The position numbers and the translations under genes were made by a program. This document shows, piece by piece, positions 18,085-25,999 of a DNA stretch of 50,105 nt. Source of the DNA: Carnobacterium sp. 17-4 (GTDB lineage Bacteria; Bacillota; Bacilli; Lactobacillales; Carnobacteriaceae); assembly GCF_000195575.1 (NCBI RefSeq), contig NC_015390.1, positions 1 to 50,105 on the forward strand, given 5' to 3'. How positions within the stretch are numbered: the first letter of the stretch is position 1; each line of letters starts with the position of its first letter. Under the pieces are notes generated by a model. It was given only the letters and a program-made list of their open reading frames with translations, had not been told where the DNA came from and ran no database searches.

Positions 18085-19727
18085 TTTTTAACCTCCAACA
18101 TTTTTGAAATAAACCAGCTTTTATCTTCTATACCTTGCATTACTAGTTTCATTACTGGTTCTATTTCTTTTACTTCTTCTTCTCTTATCATTAAAAGTAT
18201 AATGATATCTACTTTTTGATTTCCCCAAAGTATAGGTTTATCTAATACTAATATAGAAATATTTGTTTCCTCAACTAATTTTGGATTCCCATGAGGAATT
18301 GCAAATCCATTATCCAAATAAGTTGATTGAATTTCTTCACGTTCATATATAGAATTAATAAATTTATTTTTTGTGTTTGTACTTGAAAAATATTTATTTT
18401 CTATTAAAAAATTTAAGGCTTCCTTCTTTGATTGAAAATCACCAAAGAATATATTTTTTGAGAGAAGTAATTTTATTTTTTCGGGTAGATCTTGCTTTTC
18501 AAATTGATATTTTTCATTATCAATAATTAAATCAATATAATAATTCATAATTCGCTTCATATCTCTCGTTGTAACCATGGGTGAAATTCTTACAACAGGC
18601 TTTCTAGATTCCTTAATATCAACAGTAGAAATGATAAAATCGACATCAGATAAATCAAGATGTTTTAATTTCGCTATTGAAGTTGTCTCAATACTATCGA
18701 TTTCGGGCAATATTCTTCGAATTTTTGCTGAAACAAACGAACTAGTCCCGATACCATTTGGACAAACAAAAATAATTTTGCTTAATTCTTTTTTTCGTTC
18801 TATTGCAGCTTGAAAATGAATAGCAATAAATCCGACTTCATCTTCTGAAATATCAATTTGGTAAGGTTTACAAAAGTCATTAAGAGCAAACCAAACTATC
18901 CCGTATAGTGCTGGATAATTTTGTTTAATCTCGTTTAATAGAGGATTAACGATAGTAGTATGGGCTTCTACACGTAAATTTAATTGATAAAGATGAATAA
19001 TTGCGTCTTCTTCTAGCCTACTATCCTGTGTTAAATCTACTTGTATTCCTTCACTAACTCTTTGAATTAGATTTCTTATTTCTTCTCTAAAAGAATCTGG
19101 GATTGTGTCATTTTTCAAGAAAAATTTTAAGCCACTACCAACAATAAGATAGGTTAGATACTGAACCTCTTTTGAAGAAAAAACATAAATATCTAAATCT
19201 TCTAATCTCTTCAACAATTCGTATACCATAGGATATTTATTGAATTCTAAAAATAGTTTACCAAGTTGATTATGCCCTTCAAAGTTGATTTTATGCCCAT
19301 TTTTTCCTCTTTGAACGATCAATAAAGTTGAAACTACTATACTTTGCATATAACTTTCAGGTATCTCAATATTTTTACTTTCCATTTCTTTTCGTAAAAC
19401 ACCATTAATTTTTAACAGTAGGTCGATATCAATCAATATTTTGATTCTTTTCAAGTTATTAATATTATTAAGAGTAATCCGTTTTAAAATTCGTTGCGTT
19501 TGCACCTCGTTACCTTTAAAATAAGTTCCAGAATTATCGAATGTAAGACTAACCCCCTCTTTTGCAAATATTTTTTTAATATAAGAGATATCGTTAGCTA
19601 TACTACTCCTTGAAACCCAATACTCATCTGCTAACTTTTGATAACTTAGATGTTCTTTGTCAAGGAGGCGTTTCAGAATAACTAACTTACGATCTTTACT
19701 GTCACCATATTGATTACCATTCATCAT
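18081..19727 (-). CDS. PRD-containing transcriptional regulator with EIIB/EIIA domains (UlaR/BglG-like)
   Basis: A 548-residue PTS-controlled regulator and first gene of the minus-strand operon. It has an N-terminal HTH (about 18-45, YQKLADEYWVSRSSIANDI), two PRD regions (second around 225-310, with candidate His in IIHLYQLN and IAIHFQ), an EIIB-like domain (KIIFVCPNGIGTSSFVSAK with a candidate phosphocysteine), and a C-terminal EIIA-like domain with IPHGNP. It probably activates the downstream PTS genes when its substrate is present. Two adjacent ATGs (19727, 19724) follow AAGGGTG. Confidence 0.88.
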   Translation of the reverse strand: MMNGNQYGDSKDRKLVILKRLLDKEHLSYQKLADEYWVSRSSIANDISYIKKIFAKEGVSLTFDNSGTYFKGNEVQTQRILKRITLNNINNLKRIKILIDIDLLLKINGVLRKEMESKNIEIPESYMQSIVVSTLLIVQRGKNGHKINFEGHNQLGKLFLEFNKYPMVYELLKRLEDLDIYVFSSKEVQYLTYLIVGSGLKFFLKNDTIPDSFREEIRNLIQRVSEGIQVDLTQDSRLEEDAIIHLYQLNLRVEAHTTIVNPLLNEIKQNYPALYGIVWFALNDFCKPYQIDISEDEVGFIAIHFQAAIERKKELSKIIFVCPNGIGTSSFVSAKIRRILPEIDSIETTSIAKLKHLDLSDVDFIISTVDIKESRKPVVRISPMVTTRDMKRIMNYYIDLIIDNEKYQFEKQDLPEKIKLLLSKNIFFGDFQSKKEALNFLIENKYFSSTNTKNKFINSIYEREEIQSTYLDNGFAIPHGNPKLVEETNISILVLDKPILWGNQKVDIIILLMIREEEVKEIEPVMKLVMQGIEDKSWFISKMLEVKK

Positions 19728-20340
19728 ATCACCCTTTGGCTAAACTATATTTCATTACCCTATATAAAAGAAGACCAACTAATTAATTAAAAATTAGTGA
19801 GAACAAGTGTACACTATTATAATCATATTCAATTTTATCTTTTTAACTTATTCACTTCTATCCTTTCTAATTATTTAATCGATACTTGTACTCCACATTA
19901 TAAATGCAATAAAAACAATAATTTGTATGTGCTATTTATAGATATACCCTAAATAGACATTAAAATAAACAATCAAACCAGTCAAAATCAAGGTTTGATT
20001 TTGAAATGGGCAGGCTAATAATTTAGTTAGTGATTACTATTCATCCGCTTATAGCCATACTTCATGATATTCACCCTTTATTTAATTCTATTTTTGGCTA
20101 TTAGTTATGACACCGTGTAAGCCTTGATTTTACTGGAGCTGAAAACCATAGTTAATACTCTTAAGTTATGATTATATTTCTATAATTGTTTATCTTTAAA
20201 AAAAATGAGAAAAGGAAGATACACAAGGTTCCATTGAGCAAAGCTAAAAGTATTGAAGTTGTTGAAATAATTAAAAGAGTCAAATCCTTATATATTGAAA
20301 AACGTACGCTATAATATATATAAAGAACAAGTAGAAAAAA
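19728..20340. other. Intergenic region upstream of the ascorbate-type PTS operon and of the toxin-antitoxin genes
   Basis: This gap must hold the promoters for the leftward PTS operon and the rightward toxin-antitoxin pair. Visible structure: an inverted repeat AATCAAACC (19971-19979) with GGTTTGATT (19992-20000), and a CCCTAAATAGACAT box near 19948 that recurs at about 35427 and, inverted, at about 40888. A short minus-strand frame with an AAAGGGTG site near 20070 is only 12 codons long. I see no gene. Confidence 0.4.
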
Positions 20341-20353
20341 GGAGCGGATGACA

Positions 20354-20602
20354 ATGGACATTATTACAACGACAAACTTCAGAAAAGATATTTCTAATAT
20401 ATTGGACCGTGTTACTACTGAAAATAAAACAGTAGAAATTACTATAAAATCCAAACAAGGGTTTAATGATGGTGTTGTGATGATCCCTAAAAAAGAATAC
20501 CAAAGAATGCAGGAAGAATTATACTTGGGAAGAACAGGAACACTTAGGTATGTACTAAACGCTATGGAGAACTCAACTGACGTTGATTTTGAGGAAGTTT
20601 AA
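20354..20602 (+). CDS. YefM/Phd-family antitoxin
   Basis: An 82-residue type II antitoxin. Its N-terminal DNA-binding part (MDIITTTNFRKDISNILDRV) matches YefM proteins; the C-terminal tail (LGRTGTLRYVLNAMENSTDVDFEEV) would wrap the toxin. GGAG at 20341-20344 fits the ATG at 20354 better than the one at 20348. The stop codon overlaps the toxin ATG (TAATG), as is usual for such pairs. The protein would both neutralise the toxin and repress the operon. Confidence 0.85.
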   Translation: MDIITTTNFRKDISNILDRVTTENKTVEITIKSKQGFNDGVVMIPKKEYQRMQEELYLGRTGTLRYVLNAMENSTDVDFEEV

Positions 20603-20892
20603 TGACCGATACCTATTGGAAGATCCTGCAACATAGAGATATTAAGGAAAAGCACATTCCATTACTTGAACGAGATGGTTTAAAAGGTGATTTCAATAAT
20701 ATAATAAAAATTCCACAAAAAAAACCATTTGAACAAGTAAGGCTAAACGAAGTATTTCAACTAAAAAATAAAAAAGTCCAATCCATGAGAATCAACGACA
20801 AACATAGGGTTATTTTCACGATAGCTAAGGCAACAAGAACCGTTACAATATGGGCTGCTTGGTCCCACAATGAAGAGAACCTATTCACCTAA
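20602..20892 (+). CDS. YoeB/RelE-superfamily toxin
   Basis: A 96-residue basic toxin, probably a ribosome-dependent mRNA endonuclease. The RMRINDKHRVIFTI-like stretch (SMRINDKHRVIFT) and a C-terminal aromatic/histidine end (IWAAWSHNEENLF) match the YoeB/Txe group, in which a terminal His-Tyr or similar pair acts in catalysis. Here the usual final Tyr is replaced by LF, so the catalytic details are uncertain. Translation is coupled to the antitoxin. It likely supports plasmid maintenance. Confidence 0.82.
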   Translation: MTDTYWKILQHRDIKEKHIPLLERDGLKGDFNNIIKIPQKKPFEQVRLNEVFQLKNKKVQSMRINDKHRVIFTIAKATRTVTIWAAWSHNEENLFT

Positions 20893-20925
20893 GAGGTAGC
20901 TATAAAGCTTACCTCTTTTTTTATC
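20890..20925 (+). terminator. Terminator of the toxin-antitoxin operon
   Basis: AGAGGTAGCT pairs with AGCTTACCTCT (one bulge) and ends in TTTTTTT. Confidence 0.75.
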
Positions 20926-21071
20926 GGATGATTAATCGGCCTAGTCGTTAGGTAATTTAGGTAATTATAGAAGAAATAAGATTTATTTAAGGTAGTCAAT
21001 ATATCAATATGTACATAAACAAATTAATATACATTATTTTGTATACATTAGTTACATCTGTAAAAATTTCA

Positions 21072-21622
21072 TTTGTTCCTATTATCGACGATTTGTTCCT
21101 AAAAAGGGCCATTTTGTTCCTAAAAACACCATATTTGTTCCTAAAAAGGGTCATTTGTTCCTATTTTTGTGCAGAAAATAGGAACAAATCGTTAAAATTA
21201 GGAACAAACAGTTAGATAACGATTATACTAAGATTAGAATAAGATGATAAAATTTCACTGGTATATGTTTTAATATCTTTCCACAAAGTCGTTGGGTCAT
21301 AAAAAGTAGGATGAATTGATCTAAAAAACTGCAAATTGTTCCTAAGAATAGGAACAAATCGTCGAAATTAGGAACAAAACAGCCAATAATAGGAACAAAA
21401 CACCTGTTTTTAGGAACAAAAACGCGATATTAGGAACACCTCTTTTCCACAAGGTCGGGGTTAAATGGACTTTTGTTCCTATTTGTTCCTATTTTAAATA
21501 GAAAGTAATATAGAGATGTAAATAGTAATTCCATTACTACATGTACCAATTAGCAAGTGGTATAGCTATAGTGCATTACAGTATATATAATAGTTTTCAA
21601 AAAAAATAGGAACACCTCTTTT
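21072..21622. repeat. Phased TTTGTTCCTA/TAGGAACAAA iterons, candidate replication origin
   Basis: Thirteen exact copies of the decamer are visible. Forward copies start at 21072, 21092, 21113, 21134, 21154, 21472 and 21482. Inverted copies start at 21179, 21199, 21349, 21369, 21390 and 21411. Partial copies are at about 21335, 21431 and 21607. Spacing within clusters is 20-21 bases, two helical turns, as expected for cooperative protein binding on one face. The flanks are AT-rich. A 16-base block TAGGAACACCTCTTTT is repeated at 21431 and 21607. I infer an iteron-type origin; no initiator gene is adjacent. Confidence 0.7.
21443..21451 (+). promoter_or_regulatory. DnaA-box-like site inside the iteron region
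   Basis: TTTTCCACA fits the TTWTNCACA consensus exactly. A one-mismatch copy CTTTCCACA lies at 21277-21285, each followed by A(A)GTCG-like sequence. Their place among the iterons supports an origin. Confidence 0.5.
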
Positions 21623-22080
21623 GCGTATAACCGGGATTCATGCCTATTTTGAGGTGTATTTGTTTGTGTGGGAATTGGTGTGTTGTTCTTGTTTCTTGCA
21701 GTTATTTGGATAGAGGGTTTATATTTATCTTGGACAAATTCTTTATTCAGCATAAATTATATCAAATCATTTTTTAACTAACATACTGACGTACTGGGGT
21801 GATGATATATTTGTTCATGTCCGATTGTGGTCATCCAGATATTGTAAAAGTTCAATAAACTCATTTTCGGAGTTTATTAATAAGGTTTAGTCTTTTTTAT
21901 TCGTGTGGTGAGATTAGCATGTATCCGTGATTGTACATACACAGATGATTGCTACAAAGCGAGCTATCTTTTCGACGAACGTTATCGATTCGTCTTGAAG
22001 AATACGTACTGCATATTTGTTACTGATACTAAATTTATCGGAGAGGAATTTTGTGCTCTAAAAATCACTTGATTGGGGCA
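21623..22080. other. Intergenic stretch between iterons and structured RNA
   Basis: There is no credible gene. A 9-bp stem (AATAAACTC 21854-21862 with GAGTTTATT 21870-21878) is present. A CGAACGTTATCGATTCG-like inverted stretch occurs near 21973-21990. I could not find a convincing promoter for the RNA that appears to begin downstream. Confidence 0.35.
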
Positions 22081-23040
22081 GACGTTTTCCATCTAATCAA
22101 ACCATTATCCAGTGGATGATGGCGCAGGTTAAAGATGGAGTCTGTCTAAAAGAGAGGGTAGTGTAGGACGAAGATGACACACAGGTCGTCATCAGAGTTT
22201 GGATTACTTTAACCCGATCTAGGTGAGTCGAAAGACATTTCGGATCATGCTTTTGCAACATAAGAGGGAATGATTGTCGCATAGACAATTAGACACCCGT
22301 TGTTGTTTTGCTTCTTTTAGCCATACGCAGTTGGCGCAAAAAGAAGGGGCACCCAAGCGGTAGCGCAGGGCAAGAAAATGAAGGCGAAAGCCTTTATTTA
22401 CGCAGTATGGGGAGTGGCCGGCTATGCCGGCAGAACAATAGCCGCAGGCTGTTGTGAATACACTCCCCTTATGCTCTTTCTTCTCTGACCACGCGTTATC
22501 AGACACCCGATACAAATACCCGTAACAAACCCTTGATAACAAACAACTTTGAGCAGGTGTAAGGGGGTAACGAAAAAGCACGTTTGGTCTGACCAAGGTG
22601 TAGACACCCCCTGCAAACGTTGCTACGTCAAGCCGACCCTCTGACCCAAAACGGACGTTATTCAAAAACGTGTAGGACAGGGTCAAAGGGGAACGTATGT
22701 TCACGCATTCCCCCAAGAAAAAGAAAAACGGCTAAGATAAGGTTCTACTGTTAGGTCAGTTGTAAGGCATAATTCCCTTACAAAAAAATCCTCAAAAGGT
22801 CGAGCGGTATGGACAAAGGGGGATGCCAAAAATTAGCGTGCCAAGTGGTCGCTTAGAGAAGAGGTTACCGTAAATCCCAAAATGTTTTGATCTTGATCTG
22901 GTCTCTTGTCGGTTACTTCGTTCACTCCCTGTGGACATCATGCGTGACGCGTGTATGGACGAAGAAGCGGTTAGCGAAAGAACTCCATCGTTTAGTCCAA
23001 TTCAGTCGATACGAGTGTTTCTCTATGATTGTAGCCTGTT

Positions 23041-23131
23041 GCTTTTGAGGGGGCTGGGCGTGAGCCTGTGTCGCTTTAGCGAGGTGTCTGACATCCCAAA
23101 GCCGAACGGCCATTGGGTCCGCCTTAAAAGC
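23041..23131 (+). repeat. RNA module copy A
   Basis: The closing stem is GCTTTTGAGG with CCTTAAAAGC (ten pairs, one G-U). Inside are GGCT/AGCC around a small loop, then the conserved GAGCCTG and a CGC-TTTA-GCG hairpin at 23072-23081, then CCAAAGCCGAACGGC. Confidence 0.6.
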
Positions 23132-23234
23132 AGGATATCTAAATTCAAGCAATCGTTGCCATTAAGGTCTTCTTGTTCGATTGGGTTCTTGTTTCTTTGC
23201 TGTTAGCGTAATTCTCCACGGATAGTATGTGGTC

Positions 23235-23320
23235 GTTTGCTGGGGGCTTAACGAGCCTGAGACGCTTTAGCGCAATGCCGTAAAAACTGAAACCGAGGCA
23301 AGCTGGGGTCCCCAGCAAAT
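23235..23320 (+). repeat. RNA module copy B
   Basis: The closing stem is TTTGCTGGGG (23236-23245) with CCCCAGCAAA (23310-23319). Inside are GGCT/AGCC, GAGCCTGAGA, and a CGC-TTTA-GCG hairpin (23263-23272), then AAAAACTGAAACCGAGGCAAG. Copies B and C align along nearly their whole length. Confidence 0.6.
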
Positions 23321-23620
23321 CGACCTGATCCATGTGCTATCTTTTGACTGTGAACGTGCACTTGTCCTAATTGACGACCTTGTCAGGGTATCCATATAGA
23401 TCTCTTGAACGGTTGCCCGATAAAGAGGGATTATTCAGCGCATTTCCCCAAACGATTTTGTCTGGTCTTAGTAGTCAAACGGACCATAAATATGAGCCTA
23501 AACGAGTGAATTAATTCTTGTGTATTTGGTCGTTTGTCCGACACAGGCGTTACGGGCAGCTCTTTGAATAAGTGTTTTTTATCAGCTGTTCGTTCACGGT
23601 ATTTTTGATAACGATCTTAG

Positions 23621-23714
23621 TTTTTTGCCGTTGGATGACGCCGAAGCCTGATACGCTTTAGCGTGATTTAGTAAAAATTAAAAGCCGACAAGTCTTGGAC
23701 CCGACGGCAAAAAA
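23621..23714 (+). repeat. RNA module copy C
   Basis: The closing stem is TTTTTTGCCGT with ACGGCAAAAAA (23704-23714). Inside are CGAAGCCTGATA and the CGC-TTTA-GCG hairpin (23654-23663), then AAAAATTAAAAGCCGACAAG. Closing-stem sequences differ completely from copies A and B while pairing is kept. Confidence 0.6.
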
Positions 23715-23887
23715 ATAGAACACGTGTGGCTAACAGAAAAATCTAACAGTGTTATCCAATGTATACCACTTTATTGGTTTTAACTGATTATTCAAGCAGG
23801 TTATCCAGAATCATTATGATTGTCATTGATTTTATCGGTCAATGTTATAAAACTGTACAGACAAATAGGTGACCCCCTAAATCAGAC

Positions 23888-23936
23888 GCACACTTTTTAA
23901 AGAACCGTCGGACGACTGTCTCTTTAAAAAGTGTGC
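23888..23936. repeat. 16-bp perfect inverted repeat with inner GTCG/CGAC stem
   Basis: GCACACTTTTTAAAGA (23888-23903) pairs with its exact complement at 23921-23936. The loop contains a second small stem GTCG-GA-CGAC. No T-run follows in either direction, so a DNA-level role (single-strand origin, operator) is as likely as transcription end. Confidence 0.6.
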
Positions 23937-23946
23937 AACATGATAA

Positions 23947-24227
23947 ATAGACAGTCATTAGACAGGTGATTACTACAATAAACAAAATCAGACAGTCAAC
24001 AGACAGTTATTTATTTTAACATCATAATAAACAGACAGTCATTGGACAGGTGATTACTACAATAAACAAAATCAGACAGTCATTGGACAGTCAATTACTA
24101 TATTAAATAAAATCAGGTAGTCAATAGACAGTTCTTTATTTTAATAGTATAATAAATAGACAGTCATTGGACAGTTGATTACTACATTAAATAAAATCAG
24201 GTAGTCAACCAACAGTCATTTTAATTC
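23947..24227. repeat. Seven 41-43-bp tandem repeats with paired GACAG boxes
   Basis: Units begin near 23947, 23990, 24033, 24074, 24115, 24158 and 24199. Most carry GACAGTCATT(G/A)GACAG, two GACAG boxes about 11 bases apart, followed by TGATTACTACAATAAA or a variant. The period is four helical turns. There are no spacers, so this is not a CRISPR array. It lies upstream of two ribbon-helix-helix genes and looks like their centromere/operator. Confidence 0.75.
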
Positions 24228-24428
24228 AGCACAATCGTTCATATTTATATAATCGTTTTAAACCGCCTACACTAAGGTGACAGGGTGCTAAACTATAGAT
24301 AGATAAGAAAGCAGCGTCTATATTCAAGAAAGTTGAATCCAAATGTCCCAAAGAGAATCATTTTTAACTAAGCAGTCCATTAATTCAAGAAGTACCTATT
24401 CTAAAAAAAAGAGGAGTGACAGAAAAAA

Positions 24429-24680
24429 ATGGCTGAAACAACTGAGCAACGAAGAAGAGTGATGTTTCGTTATGAACCTAAAGACTACCCAATGTTAGAC
24501 GACTGGTTGGATCAGCAAGAAAACAAATCACAGTCGATAGTGTATGCATTAGAAATGTTGATTACCCAAATTGGATCAACAGCTGATACAGATATTATAA
24601 AAAATGCATTAAAACAATCGACACAATCGTCGATAGAATTGTTAGAACAAAAGAAAACGGATTGGGGTGATGAATCATGA
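24429..24680 (+). CDS. Ribbon-helix-helix-like small DNA-binding protein
   Basis: An 83-residue protein. The core RRRVMFRYEPKDYPMLDDWL followed by NKSQSIVYALEMLI has a beta strand, helix, turn, helix pattern like ParR or omega proteins; the tail is polar. AGGAGTGAC lies 8 bases before the ATG. It overlaps the next gene by four bases. It follows the 42-bp tandem repeats, which I infer it binds. No ParM, ParA or TubZ-like NTPase is adjacent, so it could work alone, use the ParA at the window start, or set copy number. Confidence 0.65.
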   Translation: MAETTEQRRRVMFRYEPKDYPMLDDWLDQQENKSQSIVYALEMLITQIGSTADTDIIKNALKQSTQSSIELLEQKKTDWGDES

Positions 24681-25180
24681 TTCCATCAGATGGATCCCTT
24701 ATAACTTCACAAAATAGCGAACCAACACCAAAGTCAAGAAAGAAGACTAAACCAACTATGAAACGAATGACCATTCGTGTGGATGATGTAGACGAATCTA
24801 CTAAAAAGTGGTTAGCAAACCAAAAAAATGTGTCAGCCAGTATTCGTTTATTGATTGATCAAGCGTCAAGACAGTCAGTCAACGACTACATTACACACTG
24901 TGCAAGTTTAGTCGGACCGCCGAATCAACAACAGCAACCTGAAACGGTTATGTTTAATAAACGTGCCGATGAACTTGAGTTTCCTGAATTAACAGAAACA
25001 GAAGAGATGCCACAATCAGTCCAGGTTGAATCTGATTTAGATTTACTAGATGAGGACGATAATGATGGAGTAACTGCTCGTTTAATGAATGAAATTCGTC
25101 GTAAGCGAAAACGAAATGCACCTCTTGTGGGAGCTTCGTTCGAGGACATTATGATTTCAGAAAGTCAAAAAAACGAATAA
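24677..25180 (+). CDS. Second ribbon-helix-helix-like protein with acidic linker
   Basis: A 167-residue protein translationally coupled to the previous gene (ATGA overlap). After a basic, disordered N terminus, residues about 33-60 (MKRMTIRVDDVDESTKKWLA, then NVSASIRLLID) repeat the strand-helix-helix pattern of its neighbour, including a W-L and an N-x-S-x-S-I motif. This suggests an old duplication. The centre is acidic (DLDLLDEDDNDG) and the end basic (RRKRKRN). I do not recognise a named family. A shared role in partition or replication control is inferred from the upstream repeats. Confidence 0.6.
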   Translation: MIPSDGSLITSQNSEPTPKSRKKTKPTMKRMTIRVDDVDESTKKWLANQKNVSASIRLLIDQASRQSVNDYITHCASLVGPPNQQQQPETVMFNKRADELEFPELTETEEMPQSVQVESDLDLLDEDDNDGVTARLMNEIRRKRKRNAPLVGASFEDIMISESQKNE

Positions 25181-25268
25181 GGTTTACGCGATACCAGCAA
25201 TTAAAAAAAACGTGCTTAGGACCGATTGCATGCATATGAGTAACCGTTCGTAAAAGTACATTAATACA

Positions 25269-25312
25269 ATCAAAAGGAAAGAAACTTCATGTGAAGTCCC
25301 TTTCCTTTTGAT
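25269..25312 (+). terminator. Terminator of the ribbon-helix-helix operon
   Basis: ATCAAAAGGAAAG pairs with CTTTCCTTTTGAT; an inner ACTTC/GAAGT stem extends it. Confidence 0.7.
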
Positions 25313-25349
25313 AACCTCTGTTGCTTAAATTAATTTTTGACTGATTACT

Positions 25350-25485
25350 TTTTTATTTCATATACGAAATGTTCTTTATCTTTACCATCTTGTATTCGTT
25401 TATAAGAAAACTTATACTTCATACCAATAGTTTCTACAACTTTTTTTGAAGCTATATTGCTAGGAAAAAATTGTGCTACAACTTA
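25350..25485 (-). pseudogene. Fragment of a GNAT acetyltransferase (duplicate 3' end)
   Basis: On the minus strand it encodes VVAQFFPSNIASKKVVETIG through to EHFVYEIKK and a stop. This matches the last 45 or so residues of the intact GNAT gene at 27933-28439 with a few substitutions. The upstream part is missing. It is evidence for a partial duplication or replacement around this locus. Confidence 0.85.
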
Positions 25486-25999
25486 AATAATGTTGCTAAC
25501 AGCATGAAATATATTATATTTTTGTATGTTATTTATTGTATATATTAATAAATAAGTATTATTTTTATTTTTTTTAAAGAGCTCTAGAATTCTCTTTCGT
25601 GCACGGTCGTCATTCACTAAACAATCTGAAATCGTCTCAGAATCGCTCTGTGAAGATATCCATTATGACCCTTTTTATTTATTTACTTTTCATACTAGCT
25701 ATCTAAGGATTGAAAACAACTACTCACGTACTAATTGGATCAACAAAGCTAATAGGGTTAAAAGAATTGATATTGACTCATATAGGCTCATATTTACTCC
25801 TTACAGCACCCTGGGATTGAACTAAACCATAAAAAGCTATACACTTATTTTGTAATTAATTAGTCGATAGCATTTCGTTTACTGATAATAAACGGGGTGC
25901 TTTTTTATTTGTTTAATTCGCTAAATATCCATATAACTAGAGTAACACCTGTTTTAAAAAGATCCAGGTATTTAGCAAAAAAATCAGGAGCGTGAATAA
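25486..25999. other. Non-coding gap
   Basis: AT-rich sequence without a supported gene. It holds a strong terminator-like hairpin (listed separately) and the leader of the next gene. Confidence 0.4.
25869..25906 (+). terminator. Terminator-like hairpin
   Basis: AGCATTTCGTTTA pairs with TAAACGGGGTGCT over 13 positions with three G-T wobbles on the plus strand, then TTTTTT. Confidence 0.65.

Larger units (their letters stand above)
22078..23716 (+). ncRNA. Large structured non-coding RNA (plus strand), about 1.6 kb
   Basis: The region has no credible frame but is packed with helices. Examples: a compound stem 22089-22138 enclosing CCATTATCC/GGATGATGG; TGATTGTC/GACAATTA (22271-22290); GAAA-capped AAGGC/GCCTT (22381-22394); a three-way junction closed by GGGGAGTG (22409-22416) and CACTCCCC (22461-22468) that contains GCCGGC/GCCGGC and ACAATAGCC/GGCTGTTGT hairpins; GTTATCA/TGATAAC (22495-22540); and three similar modules in the last 700 bases. 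Every imperfect helix I checked is a G-U pair on the plus strand but would be C-A on the minus strand, which fixes the direction. The GC level is higher than in neighbours. It may be one or two RNAs. It recalls the ornate large RNAs (GOLLD, ROOL, ARRPOF), but I cannot assign it. Confidence 0.65.

Noticed and set aside
20161-20503. Minus-strand frames over the antitoxin gene
   Set aside because: Shadows of the antitoxin, which has the expected coupling to its toxin.
22219-22716. A 165-codon minus-strand frame in the structured region
   Set aside because: It has many Cys and Tyr, no ribosome site and no family resemblance. It lies antisense to helices whose wobble pairs show a plus-strand RNA, so it is a by-product of the RNA sequence.
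23947-24227. CRISPR array
   Set aside because: The repeats are contiguous with no unique spacers, and there is no cas gene in the window.
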